Assembly (NCBI GenBank): GCA_945905815.1
Contig: CAMDQH010000016.1
Span: 1 to 51,452 of the forward strand
Origin: Bacteriovorax stolpii
Lineage (GTDB): Bacteria > Bdellovibrionota > Bacteriovoracia > Bacteriovoracales > Bacteriovoracaceae
Reading direction: 5' to 3'
DNA: 51,452 nt
The stretch's first letter is position 1. Each line of letters starts with the position of its first letter. The translations under genes and the position numbers were made by a program. Below, piece by piece: positions 1-7,795 of the stretch. A model generated the notes under the pieces. That model was given only the letters and a program-made list of their open reading frames with translations. It searched no databases and was not told the DNA's origin.

Positions 1-677
1 GAGAACGCATCTTTATCAATACGTCCACCAAGCTTAGTATTATTATCTGAAACCATCATAACGAATGGATTAAGTTTTCCTTTATGAGCAAGCCCTGGAA
101 TAGCCGCGAAAGCTTCTTTGGCTTCACCCTCCATGGCCGCACCATCAGATACAGAAACAACCGTGACCCGATTATTTCCTGTAAGCTTGTCTGCAAAAGC
201 TAATCCCTGGGCCTGGGGCAAAGCAGATCCCAGTGGGCCGTTTGAAAGCAGTACACCTTCAGGATAAAGATGAGACTCTCCGTGCCCAGTAAGTTTTGAT
301 GTAATTGAACGGAAACCTTTAAGTGTTTCCAAAGTTAGGTCCCCGTATCCTAGAACTGCCCTTAGAGCATAAATTCCGTTCTCAGCATGGCCAATATCAT
401 TTACGAAATTAAAATTCTCAAACCAGTTCTTCTCTTTGAACATTATGGAGTGCAAAGCGGTCCAGGTTTCGGTCATGGCCGAAGGTCCACCCCAGTGGCA
501 AGCTGCTCCACCATTAACCGCGGCAAGGTCCATAAGAGCAATCAGAGACCTGGTCGCTTTAGGATTCGCCAATTTAATTTCATTTTGCTTTGCGTCTTTA
601 ATTACCAATGCATATTTAGGTGCAGAAGTAGGAGCAGGCAAAAGTTTTGATTTAATATTCAGGGGTTTAAGTGACAT
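1..677 (-). CDS. Transketolase, N-terminal part (runs off the window)
   Basis: The minus-strand frame opens at an ATG at 677 and is open to the window edge, giving about 225 residues. The start is preceded by AGAAGGTGG. The protein has a GHGESHLYPEG stretch and a diphosphate-binding segment SDGAAMEGEAKEAF followed about 20 residues later by SDNNTKLGG. This is the GDG...NN thiamine-diphosphate motif of transketolases with Ser in place of the first Gly. Transketolases move two-carbon ketol units between sugar phosphates in the pentose phosphate pathway, in the cytoplasm. The C-terminal pyrimidine-binding and third domains lie outside, so a transketolase-like paralogue with another donor cannot be excluded. 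The gene is divergent from rpmB. Confidence 0.85.
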   Translation of the reverse strand, partial: MSLKPLNIKSKLLPAPTSAPKYALVIKDAKQNEIKLANPKATRSLIALMDLAAVNGGAACHWGGPSAMTETWTALHSIMFKEKNWFENFNFVNDIGHAENGIYALRAVLGYGDLTLETLKGFRSITSKLTGHGESHLYPEGVLLSNGPLGSALPQAQGLAFADKLTGNNRVTVVSVSDGAAMEGEAKEAFAAIPGLAHKGKLNPFVMMVSDNNTKLGGRIDKDAF

Positions 678-790
678 GTAGACCACCTTCTATAGAGGGA
701 AAAATAAATGAAAAGAGTATGAAACGAAAAGCGCGGTTAATCCACAAGATTCTAGCACTTTAGTCTTGCCAAGGTGCTTTAACTTCAATA

Positions 791-804
791 AAGTTTCGAA
801 ACTT
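791..804. promoter_or_regulatory. Perfect 14-bp palindrome upstream of rpmB
   Basis: AAGTTTCGAAACTT is a perfect palindrome ending 29 bp before the rpmB ATG, in the gap between the divergent transketolase and rpmB genes. It could be an operator or part of the leader transcript. No regulator is identified, so the role is only inferred from position and symmetry. Confidence 0.3.
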
Positions 805-833
805 AAATTTGAATATCACCACAAGGAATTTTT

Positions 834-1055
834 ATGGCACGTCAATGTGATCTAACTGGAAAAAGCCGTCAGGCAAACCATAAAGTGTCTCACGCTAACA
901 ACAAGACACGTGTTTTTAAGCAACCAAATCTTAAAACTAAGAAAGTTTTTGATCCTGAATCAGGCCAGACGATCCGTCTTAAGCTTGCAACTTCAACAAT
1001 CAAGACTTTGGACAAACTAGGTCTTTCTAAATTCTTACGTAAATACTACAAATAA
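834..1055 (+). CDS. rpmB: 50S ribosomal protein L28
   Basis: A 73-residue basic protein of normal L28 length. The N-terminus MARQCDLTGK, the following SHANNKT segment and the C-terminal KLATSTIKTLDKLG segment match the L28 pattern. Only one Cys is present, so this is the zinc-independent form. The ATG follows AAGGAA with good spacing. It is a structural component of the large ribosomal subunit. The gene is transcribed alone and followed at once by a strong hairpin terminator. L33, often next to L28 in bacteria, lies 3.8 kb away on the opposite strand. Confidence 0.96.
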   Translation: MARQCDLTGKSRQANHKVSHANNKTRVFKQPNLKTKKVFDPESGQTIRLKLATSTIKTLDKLGLSKFLRKYYK

Positions 1056-1085
1056 TTGTAGTAAATTTTTCAATAAAAAGCTTAC

Positions 1086-1114
1086 GAGCCTCCGAATGGA
1101 GGCTCTTTTTTTTT
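1086..1114 (+). terminator. Rho-independent terminator of rpmB
   Basis: The 8-bp perfect stem GAGCCTCC/GGAGGCTC with loop GAAT is followed by nine T. It sits between rpmB and the convergent protease gene and probably ends rpmB transcripts. Confidence 0.9.
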
Positions 1115-1122
1115 GCTAAATA

Positions 1123-2781
1123 TTAATAGATAACTTTTGCGTTTTTAATGATGGCACCAAATCTTGCTTCAGAAGAATCAGAGGTAAATTCAACCGTAAT
1201 CGTTTCAGTCTCTGCGTAATCAGTTTCATAGTTTGTGCCAGAGCCAGAAATTCTCTCAATCACTGCACCTTTTGCATCTTTAAAAATAACAAAATCATAA
1301 CTTGCTTCCGTCTCGTATTTTTCAATGACGAGCTTCACGAATTTAGCGCCAGAGAAAGTATACGTTTTAGAAATTTTTGCATTGTTAGCATATGGGTGAG
1401 TGGTTTCAAAAATTTCTTTTAAGGCCTCAATTCTCCAAGCACCTTCATCAGGTCCCTGACGAGGAATACGAGTATCAGTTAAAAAATTATAAGCATCAAC
1501 GCGACCACCGGCGATCGTTGATTTACGATAAGCGCCAGCAGGAACTGTCGTTGCCATCAAACGATCACGAACGCTCTTCACATCTTGTCGGCCATTTTGA
1601 GCAATATAAAGTCCAAGCACACCCGAAACATGGGGAGTCGCCATGGAAGTTCCAGAATAAACTTTATAAGTATTTCCTGGAGTCGTAGAAAGAATATTAT
1701 GTCCTGGTGCCGCTACATGTACGGTACGTTTTCCAAAACAGCTAAATGTGGCCAGTGAGTCTTGATTCGTATGGGCCGCAACACTTACGACGTTATCGAC
1801 TTGATAGTTAGATGGATAATGCGGAGCTGAATCATTGTTTGTCCCGTCGTTTCCAGCAGCAGCTACGAATAATATCCCTTTCGCTTTTGCGGCCTTGATT
1901 GAATCTTCAAGCGCTTGTGAAAAGCCACCGCCTCCCCAAGAGTTACTCATGATATCAACATTCATTTTTGTCGCGTAATCAATAGCGATAACGGCATCAG
2001 CAAGATTACCTGAACCTTCATCTGATAGAAACTTTACGGCCATCAATGAAACGTCGTTCATCACTCCCGCAACACCCACACCATTTCCGTGCTTAGCACC
2101 GATCGTTCCTGAACAGTGAGTTCCGTGTGAATTTCCATCCATTGGATTACCGTTTTTAGCAAAGGCGTTCCAACCGTGGATATCATCAATGAATCCATTT
2201 CCATCATCGTCTTTATTATTACCTGCGATTTCTTTGGTATTGACCCAAATATTACCTTTAAGGTCGTCATGGTTATAATCAATGCCTGTATCGATTACAG
2301 CAATTACAACATTTTTTGAGCCCTTAGTGATTGCCCATGCCTTGTCAGCATTTACATCAGCTCCGGCAACGCCAACAGTACCTGAACTCCCACCATTTCT
2401 ATCTGGCTCGTTATTTCCAGTGTTCGACAATCCCCAAAGTTTTTCAAAAAGAGGATCGGCCGTGTTGCTACTTATCGCCTTATAAATGAAATTGGGTTCA
2501 GCATATATAACTTCTGGAAAATGCTTTAATTGAGTCAAAAGTGACTGTGTCGATTTTGAAGAAGATCCTAAAACAACAAAATCACCGGCTATCAAGTTCA
2601 TACTCGATTTAAGTTCTGCATCTAAAAGAGATTTTTTACCGAGGAATTTGCCCATGAAGCCTTTTTTAACCTTAACCACAACCTCACCCGGAACAAAGGC
2701 AACCTCAGTTGACATTGGTCTGGCGTGGACGGTAGCTACAACTCCAAGACTCAACACCGCTGGTAAAATCAATTTTTTCAT
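1123..2781 (-). CDS. Secreted subtilisin-like serine protease (S8) with C-terminal CUB-like domain
   Basis: A 552-residue protein. Residues 1-20 form a signal peptide. Residues about 25-100 look like an I9-type propeptide that would act as an intramolecular chaperone. The S8 domain follows with the triad Asp164 (AVIDTGID), His219 (GNSHGTHCSG) and Ser379 (SGTSMATPHVSG); Asn311 in AAAGND fits the oxyanion hole. From about residue 445 a beta-rich tail with the SYDFVIFKD pattern resembles a CUB-like domain, which may bind substrate or the cell surface. The ATG follows AGGAG. The gene is monocistronic between two convergent or divergent neighbours. A role in degrading extracellular or prey protein is inferred from export and family. 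Confidence 0.92.
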   Translation of the reverse strand: MKKLILPAVLSLGVVATVHARPMSTEVAFVPGEVVVKVKKGFMGKFLGKKSLLDAELKSSMNLIAGDFVVLGSSSKSTQSLLTQLKHFPEVIYAEPNFIYKAISSNTADPLFEKLWGLSNTGNNEPDRNGGSSGTVGVAGADVNADKAWAITKGSKNVVIAVIDTGIDYNHDDLKGNIWVNTKEIAGNNKDDDGNGFIDDIHGWNAFAKNGNPMDGNSHGTHCSGTIGAKHGNGVGVAGVMNDVSLMAVKFLSDEGSGNLADAVIAIDYATKMNVDIMSNSWGGGGFSQALEDSIKAAKAKGILFVAAAGNDGTNNDSAPHYPSNYQVDNVVSVAAHTNQDSLATFSCFGKRTVHVAAPGHNILSTTPGNTYKVYSGTSMATPHVSGVLGLYIAQNGRQDVKSVRDRLMATTVPAGAYRKSTIAGGRVDAYNFLTDTRIPRQGPDEGAWRIEALKEIFETTHPYANNAKISKTYTFSGAKFVKLVIEKYETEASYDFVIFKDAKGAVIERISGSGTNYETDYAETETITVEFTSDSSEARFGAIIKNAKVIY

Positions 2782-2801
2782 TAGCTCTCCTAGCTGCTGG
2801 C

Positions 2802-2816
2802 GGCGAATCCTTCGCC
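2802..2816. other. Short hairpin in the leader of the S8 protease gene
   Basis: GGCGAA-TCC-TTCGCC forms a 6-bp perfect stem with a 3-nt loop about 20 bp upstream of the protease start. It may shape the 5' leader. Nothing else recognisable is seen in the 2782-2983 gap. Confidence 0.3.
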
Positions 2817-2983
2817 TTCAATAATGATCTGATCTTTAAATCATAGGCCGTTGTTTAACTTTTCTCGCCGGGGTAAAAATGGCTAACGCGGCCAGTTATT
2901 GAAACTAAAATAATCGGCCTTTTTTTGCCTATTGTTTCTTCTTTTCTCTTACTGAGTGATAATACAAAAGAGGAGAATTCTAA

Positions 2984-3775
2984 ATGATTTACAATAAAAG
3001 CGGTCACCCAATTGAAGTGAAAAAAATCTCTGTACGCTTGTGGTCACAAAGAGATGAAATTGAAGCTGCTATTGGAAGACGCATGAAAGAATGTGAAGCG
3101 GCCGGCGTCCCTCTCTTCATTGATGACATTAAACGTTTTTATAATTTAGATCTCCAGACATCACTAACTGATCAAAGTAATGTTTTACAGCTCCATAACA
3201 AAACTGATGAAGCTGAAAGCATGGCCAATTTGATGGAGTCTATAAAAGATGAACCTGCACCTGAAGTAATTGCAGCTCCTCCTATCGAGGGGGAACCAGT
3301 CGCAGCGGTAGACAGTAAAACTTTCGATCAAGCAGAGCAACTGATAGCGGAACAAAATAAACAAGGTCTTGAAACTAAAAAACCAAATCCAATATTAGAG
3401 CGTCCTTATAAGCGCCAGCCGCCAGATTTGGATAAAATATCTTACGGCTTTACTCTACTCTCTGACATCAATATGGAAAGTATCCTTAGCTTCACTAAAG
3501 ATAAATTCCTCCAGGGTCAGTCAGTGGTGGTGGAATTTTTAATTCCGCAAAGTTTTATGATGACCGCAACTGTAACTTATTGTCATTTCTATGCTCTCAG
3601 AAGCCGTATTATCTCATCCACTAAGCCCGATTATCGGCTTCAGTGTTTTTTCTCGTTCTCTATTTTGGGTGAAAGGGACACACTTCGTAAGTTTTTAAAG
3701 TCTATCGAACCAGATCTTTCTCCCGGCAAAAAAAAGGTTGTTAAAGATGCTGAAGATGATTCCCTAGGAATCTAG
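2984..3775 (+). CDS. Unknown protein with degenerate PilZ-like C-terminal region
   Basis: A soluble 263-residue protein starting at an ATG after GAGGAG. Residues about 90-140 are Pro/Glu/Lys-rich and look like a linker. Residues about 150-245 alternate short strands in a pattern similar to PilZ domains: LLSDINMESI, then a GQSVVVEF turn, then an aromatic strand. The classical RxxxR motif needed for cyclic-di-GMP binding is not clearly present. It may therefore be a non-binding PilZ fold or something unrelated. It lies 21 bp upstream of the DUF4340 gene on the same strand, so the two are probably co-transcribed. No signal peptide or membrane segment is visible. Confidence 0.5.
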   Translation: MIYNKSGHPIEVKKISVRLWSQRDEIEAAIGRRMKECEAAGVPLFIDDIKRFYNLDLQTSLTDQSNVLQLHNKTDEAESMANLMESIKDEPAPEVIAAPPIEGEPVAAVDSKTFDQAEQLIAEQNKQGLETKKPNPILERPYKRQPPDLDKISYGFTLLSDINMESILSFTKDKFLQGQSVVVEFLIPQSFMMTATVTYCHFYALRSRIISSTKPDYRLQCFFSFSILGERDTLRKFLKSIEPDLSPGKKKVVKDAEDDSLGI

Positions 3776-3796
3776 ATTCAGTGTAACCTATAGTTC

Positions 3797-4792
3797 ATGA
3801 AGGCTTTACTTAGACCAACATTCTCATCAATTTTAGTGATCACATTTGCTTTAATCCTGCTCTTTTTAGGATTATTTGCGGAGGTTTTTGAATCCCATAC
3901 GCCTGAAGTTGATCTGGCACAGATCTATGCCAACCCAATTCCTGTTATTGAACTACAACACCTAAAGTCTCTGCGAATGACTAATAAGCAGGGTAACTTT
4001 CTACTAGAGAATACTCATCCCGAAGGAAAACTTGAGGGTCCTTGGCAAATGGTTGAACCCCAGGCCTTAAAAGTTAAAGACGACGTGATCCCTAAAATCG
4101 TGGACGCTTTAAATGTTATTCGAGTTCGTAATTTTCATTTACTTGAACCCATTAACATCGCAAGTTTCTCACTTGATAATCCAACATTAACCCTAACCTT
4201 TAAAACTTTTCTGGATAAGTCCTACGAGGTAAAAATGGGACTCATCAATCCCATCGATAACTCTGCTTATCTAAGTCTCTCTTCTCAAAATCAGATTTAT
4301 CAAATTGATCCGATAGAAATTACGCTTGAAAGTTACGATATTTCTCAATTGGTTGAATCAAGAGTTCTCGCCCTCAACACTGAGTCTTTAGTATCTTTAG
4401 AAATCTACACACCAACTGGTCTTGAAGTGAAACTTCTTAAAAAAGAAGAACTATGGGTGGATCAGAATGGAGTTTCACTCGAGACCAATAAAGTTAAAAA
4501 ATATTTTGAAAAACTTGAAGACCTAAAAAGCTTTACCATCTTAGACAAGCTAACCGTGCCCCAACAAGCGTTTATGGAAGCAGCATTGGCGACTCCTATT
4601 TACACGCTTAAACTCATCTCGGCACAAGGTGTGCGTTCGTATTATGTAAGTGAAATCAAAAATGGCATTCCTGGAATGAGCCTCGCCCAAAGCAATTTTT
4701 TCGCACTGAGTTCTGAGGAGAAAAAATCCTTCGTTCTGATAGAAAAAGAACAACTTCGTGCGTTTACTCTGAAAAGCAGTGAGCTAAAATAG
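3797..4792 (+). CDS. DUF4340 family membrane-anchored protein
   Basis: A 331-residue protein with one N-terminal membrane segment (residues about 10-30). The rest is outside the membrane in repeated beta-alpha units of the DUF4340 type: a LKSLRMTNKQGNF-like start, WQMVEP, and a second half repeating the pattern from about residue 200. In other bacteria DUF4340 proteins often accompany ABC-2 transporters linked to gliding or cell-surface export. No transporter is adjacent here, so its function stays unknown. No clear ribosome-binding site precedes the ATG, which suggests reading through from the upstream gene. A hairpin terminator follows. Confidence 0.7.
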   Translation: MKALLRPTFSSILVITFALILLFLGLFAEVFESHTPEVDLAQIYANPIPVIELQHLKSLRMTNKQGNFLLENTHPEGKLEGPWQMVEPQALKVKDDVIPKIVDALNVIRVRNFHLLEPINIASFSLDNPTLTLTFKTFLDKSYEVKMGLINPIDNSAYLSLSSQNQIYQIDPIEITLESYDISQLVESRVLALNTESLVSLEIYTPTGLEVKLLKKEELWVDQNGVSLETNKVKKYFEKLEDLKSFTILDKLTVPQQAFMEAALATPIYTLKLISAQGVRSYYVSEIKNGIPGMSLAQSNFFALSSEEKKSFVLIEKEQLRAFTLKSSELK

Positions 4793-4823
4793 AATCTTAA
4801 CCTTTGCTTAATTCGATAGAAAC

Positions 4824-4854
4824 AAAAAAGGGACACTTTTAGTGTCCCTTTTTT
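4824..4854. terminator. Bidirectional terminator between the DUF4340 gene and rpmG
   Basis: The 14-bp perfect stem AAAAAAGGGACACT/AGTGTCCCTTTTTT with loop TTT has a T tract on each strand. It fits termination of both convergent genes. Confidence 0.92.
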
Positions 4855-4880
4855 ATAATTAACCAATTAAAAAAATCAGA

Positions 4881-5057
4881 TTACTTAATTTCTTTGTGAA
4901 GAGTGTGACGACGAAGATTGTTGTTGTACTTCATCTTTTCCAATCTTTCTGGAGTCGTCTTCTTGTTTTTAGAAGTCGTATAACGAGAAGGTGAACCACC
5001 CTCTTTTCTAGCTTCTGTACATTCTAACGTAACGATAACTCGTGGACCCTTGGCCAT
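4881..5057 (-). CDS. rpmG: 50S ribosomal protein L33
   Basis: A 58-residue basic protein starting [16 protein letters not shown]. The central [12 protein letters not shown] and C-terminal [11 protein letters not shown] segments are typical of L33. Only one Cys is present and no CxxC pairs, so this is the zinc-free form. A longer frame reaches upstream to 5132, but the ATG at 5057 is the L33 start and has GAGAGGA just before it. It is a component of the large ribosomal subunit. Confidence 0.96.
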   Translation of the reverse strand: MAKGPRVIVTLECTEARKEGGSPSRYTTSKNKKTTPERLEKMKYNNNLRRHTLHKEIK

Positions 5058-5154
5058 AAAATCCTCTCTGTGGAAATTGCATTTACATAAAAGTGGACAG
5101 ACTATAGACTCATGCTCTGGATAAGACAACAATTTTATTAATGGATAGAGTTAT

Positions 5155-5430
5155 ATGCAAGGCGTAAATTTAAAGAATTGGACCTATACCCGCTACCAAA
5201 AAGGGGATTTCATGGCCCTAATCACATTTGGAGCTGATCCAGAGTCGGTTAAGGAAGATTGCCTTGAATATTACGTCACCGTTCTTGAGCATGAAATTCA
5301 CGAATCTTTTCAGGAAAAATTCAATTCTTTGGCCGATGCCTGCATGTTTTTGAATGCAAATTACGGTGATTGGACTTTCGAAGATCAGACTGCAGCTAAA
5401 ACTGGCTGTTCAACCTGTGCTGCTCACTAA
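5155..5430 (+). CDS. Unknown small protein with C-terminal CxxC
   Basis: A 91-residue protein with no signal peptide, of mixed charge, ending in GCSTCAAH. The terminal Cys pair could bind metal or be redox active. The ATG is preceded by GGATAGAG. An internal ATG at residue 20 (DFMALITFG) is an alternative start. It is divergent from rpmG and its stop overlaps the convergent lipoate ligase gene by 4 bp. The family is not recognised; base and codon use look like the neighbours, so it is likely a real gene. Confidence 0.55.
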   Translation: MQGVNLKNWTYTRYQKGDFMALITFGADPESVKEDCLEYYVTVLEHEIHESFQEKFNSLADACMFLNANYGDWTFEDQTAAKTGCSTCAAH

Positions 5431-6299
5431 AAAACTTCTTCGCGCGCTTTATTTTGTTCAGTAAAATCAGCAAAGATTTTCTCTAGTTCATTTGCATCAA
5501 TTAAATTTCTCATGAATTCTTTTTCGAATCGACCTTGGATAGGTTCCTCTACGATACCTTTACGAACTTTTATTCCATTACTCATTTCAAATGCTGGGGT
5601 TTCACCCCAAAGCCAATCCCAACTTGTGAGCTGTTTGAAACTTTGTTGAACTTCATAAAGAGAAAGAATTGATTCGTCAAAAGATCTGGGAGTTGTTTTT
5701 AATTCATGGGCAATGAGATCAATTACATCCTGAATAGTCACATCCGAATATTTATCCTGTAGTTTGGTTACCTGAGAACGAACTGAAGGAATGGATTTAG
5801 ATTCTTTTGGTATAAGTGTATGTTTTAAGCTTTCTGCTAATTTCTCCATATCCGATGAAATGAGAAAAGTTCCATGATGAAAAGAAGCGTCTTTGGTTTG
5901 TTTAAAAGCTGACCCAGAAATCTTTTTCCCATCTAGCCATAAATCATGACGAGGAGAAATATCAAGATGGATGTCAGCTTTTACAAAAGCACTCTTGATA
6001 AGCTCAACTCCCCGACTCCGATTAATCATGCCCTCTGGATAAATAAAACAATAATTTAAATTTCCTTCATCATGAAAAACACAACCGCCGCCACTTTGTC
6101 GACGAACCATCCAGATATCATTTTTAACTAGATAAGGAAGGTTGCATTCAAGCCAGGGATTCTGAAAACGCCCCAAAATTACAGATGGCCGGTTGATGTA
6201 AAAGAAGGCCACAGGTAAGTCGGCCCCACCCCTGAGGAAATGGTCTTCCAAGGCGAGATTGATAAAGGGATTATTGAATGGGGACACAAAGACATTCAT
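5427..6299 (-). CDS. lplA: Lipoate-protein ligase A family protein
   Basis: About 290 residues from the ATG at 6299. The frame continues upstream to a GTG at 6383, but the conserved family sequence begins at MNVFVSPFNNPFINLALEDHF. Family motifs are clear: VILGRFQNPW, RRQSGGGCVFHDEGNLNYCF, then GKKISGSAFK with the catalytic Lys, and a HHGTFL strand. LplA-type enzymes adenylate lipoate and attach it to Lys of E2 and H proteins in the cytoplasm. A C-terminal accessory part is present, as in the bipartite enzyme. The start codon overlaps the likely start of the divergent ogt-like gene. No strong ribosome-binding site is seen, so the exact start is uncertain. Confidence 0.87.
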   Translation of the reverse strand: MNVFVSPFNNPFINLALEDHFLRGGADLPVAFFYINRPSVILGRFQNPWLECNLPYLVKNDIWMVRRQSGGGCVFHDEGNLNYCFIYPEGMINRSRGVELIKSAFVKADIHLDISPRHDLWLDGKKISGSAFKQTKDASFHHGTFLISSDMEKLAESLKHTLIPKESKSIPSVRSQVTKLQDKYSDVTIQDVIDLIAHELKTTPRSFDESILSLYEVQQSFKQLTSWDWLWGETPAFEMSNGIKVRKGIVEEPIQGRFEKEFMRNLIDANELEKIFADFTEQNKAREEVF

Positions 6300-6789
6300 G
6301 TATCTTGATGATAGGCTTAAACGCATGAAAGAACAATTTGCGATTCTTCCCCGCCTACCCATCGTTGGGACCTTAAAACTCACCAGTTATGACGGTAAGA
6401 CCCTTTCATCAATCACAGTGGTAAAAAAACAGAAAGCGACCGAACGAAACAGTATGTTCGAGCATTGTTTTAAGGAAATCCAAAATTATTTAAATGGTTC
6501 GTCTCATGAGCTTGATATCGAACTGGATCTTAGTCATCTGACGAAATTTCAAACAAAAGTCATGGATGAAATGAAGAAAATTCCGTATGGCAGCGTCGCT
6601 TCTTATAAAGATCTTGCAGTCAGTATGAATTCTAAAGGCTATCAGGCAATTGGGACGGCATGTGGCAAAAATCCATTCTTATTGATTTATCCGTGCCACC
6701 GAGTTGTTGGATCAAACGATCTGGGTGGCTTTGCTCATGGAATCGCAATGAAGAAAAAGCTTTTAGAGCTCGAGAGTACCTTTCATTGA
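6298..6789 (+). CDS. Methylated-DNA-protein cysteine S-methyltransferase
   Basis: About 163 residues from the ATG at 6298; ATG at 6325 is also possible. The C-terminal domain holds the acceptor motif IYPCHRVVG with Cys133, and the helix-turn-helix region IPYGSVASYKDLA followed by GTACGKNPF. The enzyme removes alkyl groups from O6-alkylguanine by a suicide transfer to its own Cys, in the cytoplasm. Length fits the Ogt/AdaC single-enzyme form without the Ada DNA-binding part. The gene starts head to head with lplA and its 3' end overlaps the next lipoprotein gene by 27 bp on the opposite strand. Confidence 0.93.
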   Translation: MYLDDRLKRMKEQFAILPRLPIVGTLKLTSYDGKTLSSITVVKKQKATERNSMFEHCFKEIQNYLNGSSHELDIELDLSHLTKFQTKVMDEMKKIPYGSVASYKDLAVSMNSKGYQAIGTACGKNPFLLIYPCHRVVGSNDLGGFAHGIAMKKKLLELESTFH

Positions 6790-7644
6790 ATTACAGGCCC
6801 CGTCTTCATCGTAAGCGAGATCTGCAGACTTGAATTCAATCCTTGCTTTTCTACCAACAAAATCACCAACGATTTCTTCTCGAGACTTAATAATTTTAAT
6901 TTTGAATGAAATGTCTCTTGATTCATAAGATAAGTTAACAAATCTTTTCTTGATTTCTTTTTTATAAAAACGTGCACTGACGTTGGAGGTTTTTTTATTA
7001 CCCTGCAAATAAATGGCATCCTTTCCTTCCATAATAACAAATGATTTGTCCTTCGAACGACATTCCAAAACATCCTGAACTTCATTGGATTTAATAATAA
7101 CATCACTAATTGTTATCAATGACAGGTCGGTTTCTTGGAATTTACCGCACTTTGTATTAACAAGAACTTTTCTAGTTGATTTTAAACCGCGCACGCTAAA
7201 ACTATAGAGGGTATTATTTGTATCTTTTAATTTATAATCAGTTCCGTCCTGAAATAAATCTCGAACAGCAGTAAAAAAATAAGCGGTAGACTGGTAAACA
7301 CGAGATGGTGTCTCTAGTTTATTTTTTAGTAGAATAATATTTAATTCATAATTTAAAATGTTCCGTGTCTCATCAGACAGAAACGCCCAAAAGTCTTTAG
7401 GATCTAAATATTTAACAACCCTAAGATCAGCTAACACTTTGTCGACGGTGCTTTTGTATAACTTAACATCGTAATCTTGAGCGAAGTCGCTCTCTATTTG
7501 TGCCCCCAGGTCTGAAACACCACATTCAAGCTTTTCGCCCATATCTTTTCCAACTTTCTTCACAACACTGTTTACGGCCTTCCCGCAGCTCAATGTAGAT
7601 AGAAGTGAAATTGTCATAAGACCGAGTATTATTTTGTTTTTCAT
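6763..7644 (-). CDS. Unknown lipoprotein
   Basis: A 293-residue protein with a signal peptide and lipobox LSTLSCG, so the mature N-terminal Cys20 would be lipid-modified and held at a membrane. The rest is a mixed helical and then beta-rich protein with two later Cys (CGKF and ECRSK) that could form a disulfide. No known domain is recognised. It is convergent with the methyltransferase gene and overlaps its last 27 bp. Confidence 0.7.
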   Translation of the reverse strand: MKNKIILGLMTISLLSTLSCGKAVNSVVKKVGKDMGEKLECGVSDLGAQIESDFAQDYDVKLYKSTVDKVLADLRVVKYLDPKDFWAFLSDETRNILNYELNIILLKNKLETPSRVYQSTAYFFTAVRDLFQDGTDYKLKDTNNTLYSFSVRGLKSTRKVLVNTKCGKFQETDLSLITISDVIIKSNEVQDVLECRSKDKSFVIMEGKDAIYLQGNKKTSNVSARFYKKEIKKRFVNLSYESRDISFKIKIIKSREEIVGDFVGRKARIEFKSADLAYDEDGACNSMKGTLEL

Positions 7645-7795
7645 AAACCTATATTAGTTTAAAGATCTTTCAAGGTGCTGATATTTGAAAATTTTTCAAT
7701 TTCTAACAAAAGCCCACAATAACAATACCTTATGCCTTTGTAATAAATACTTGACGCACTGGATTAGTTTCATTGATTCAAGTAGTGTCCAGTCC

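Noticed and set aside
387-681. Two plus-strand reading frames at the left edge
   Set aside because: They are antisense to the transketolase N-terminus, whose minus-strand frame is continuous and carries clear family motifs.
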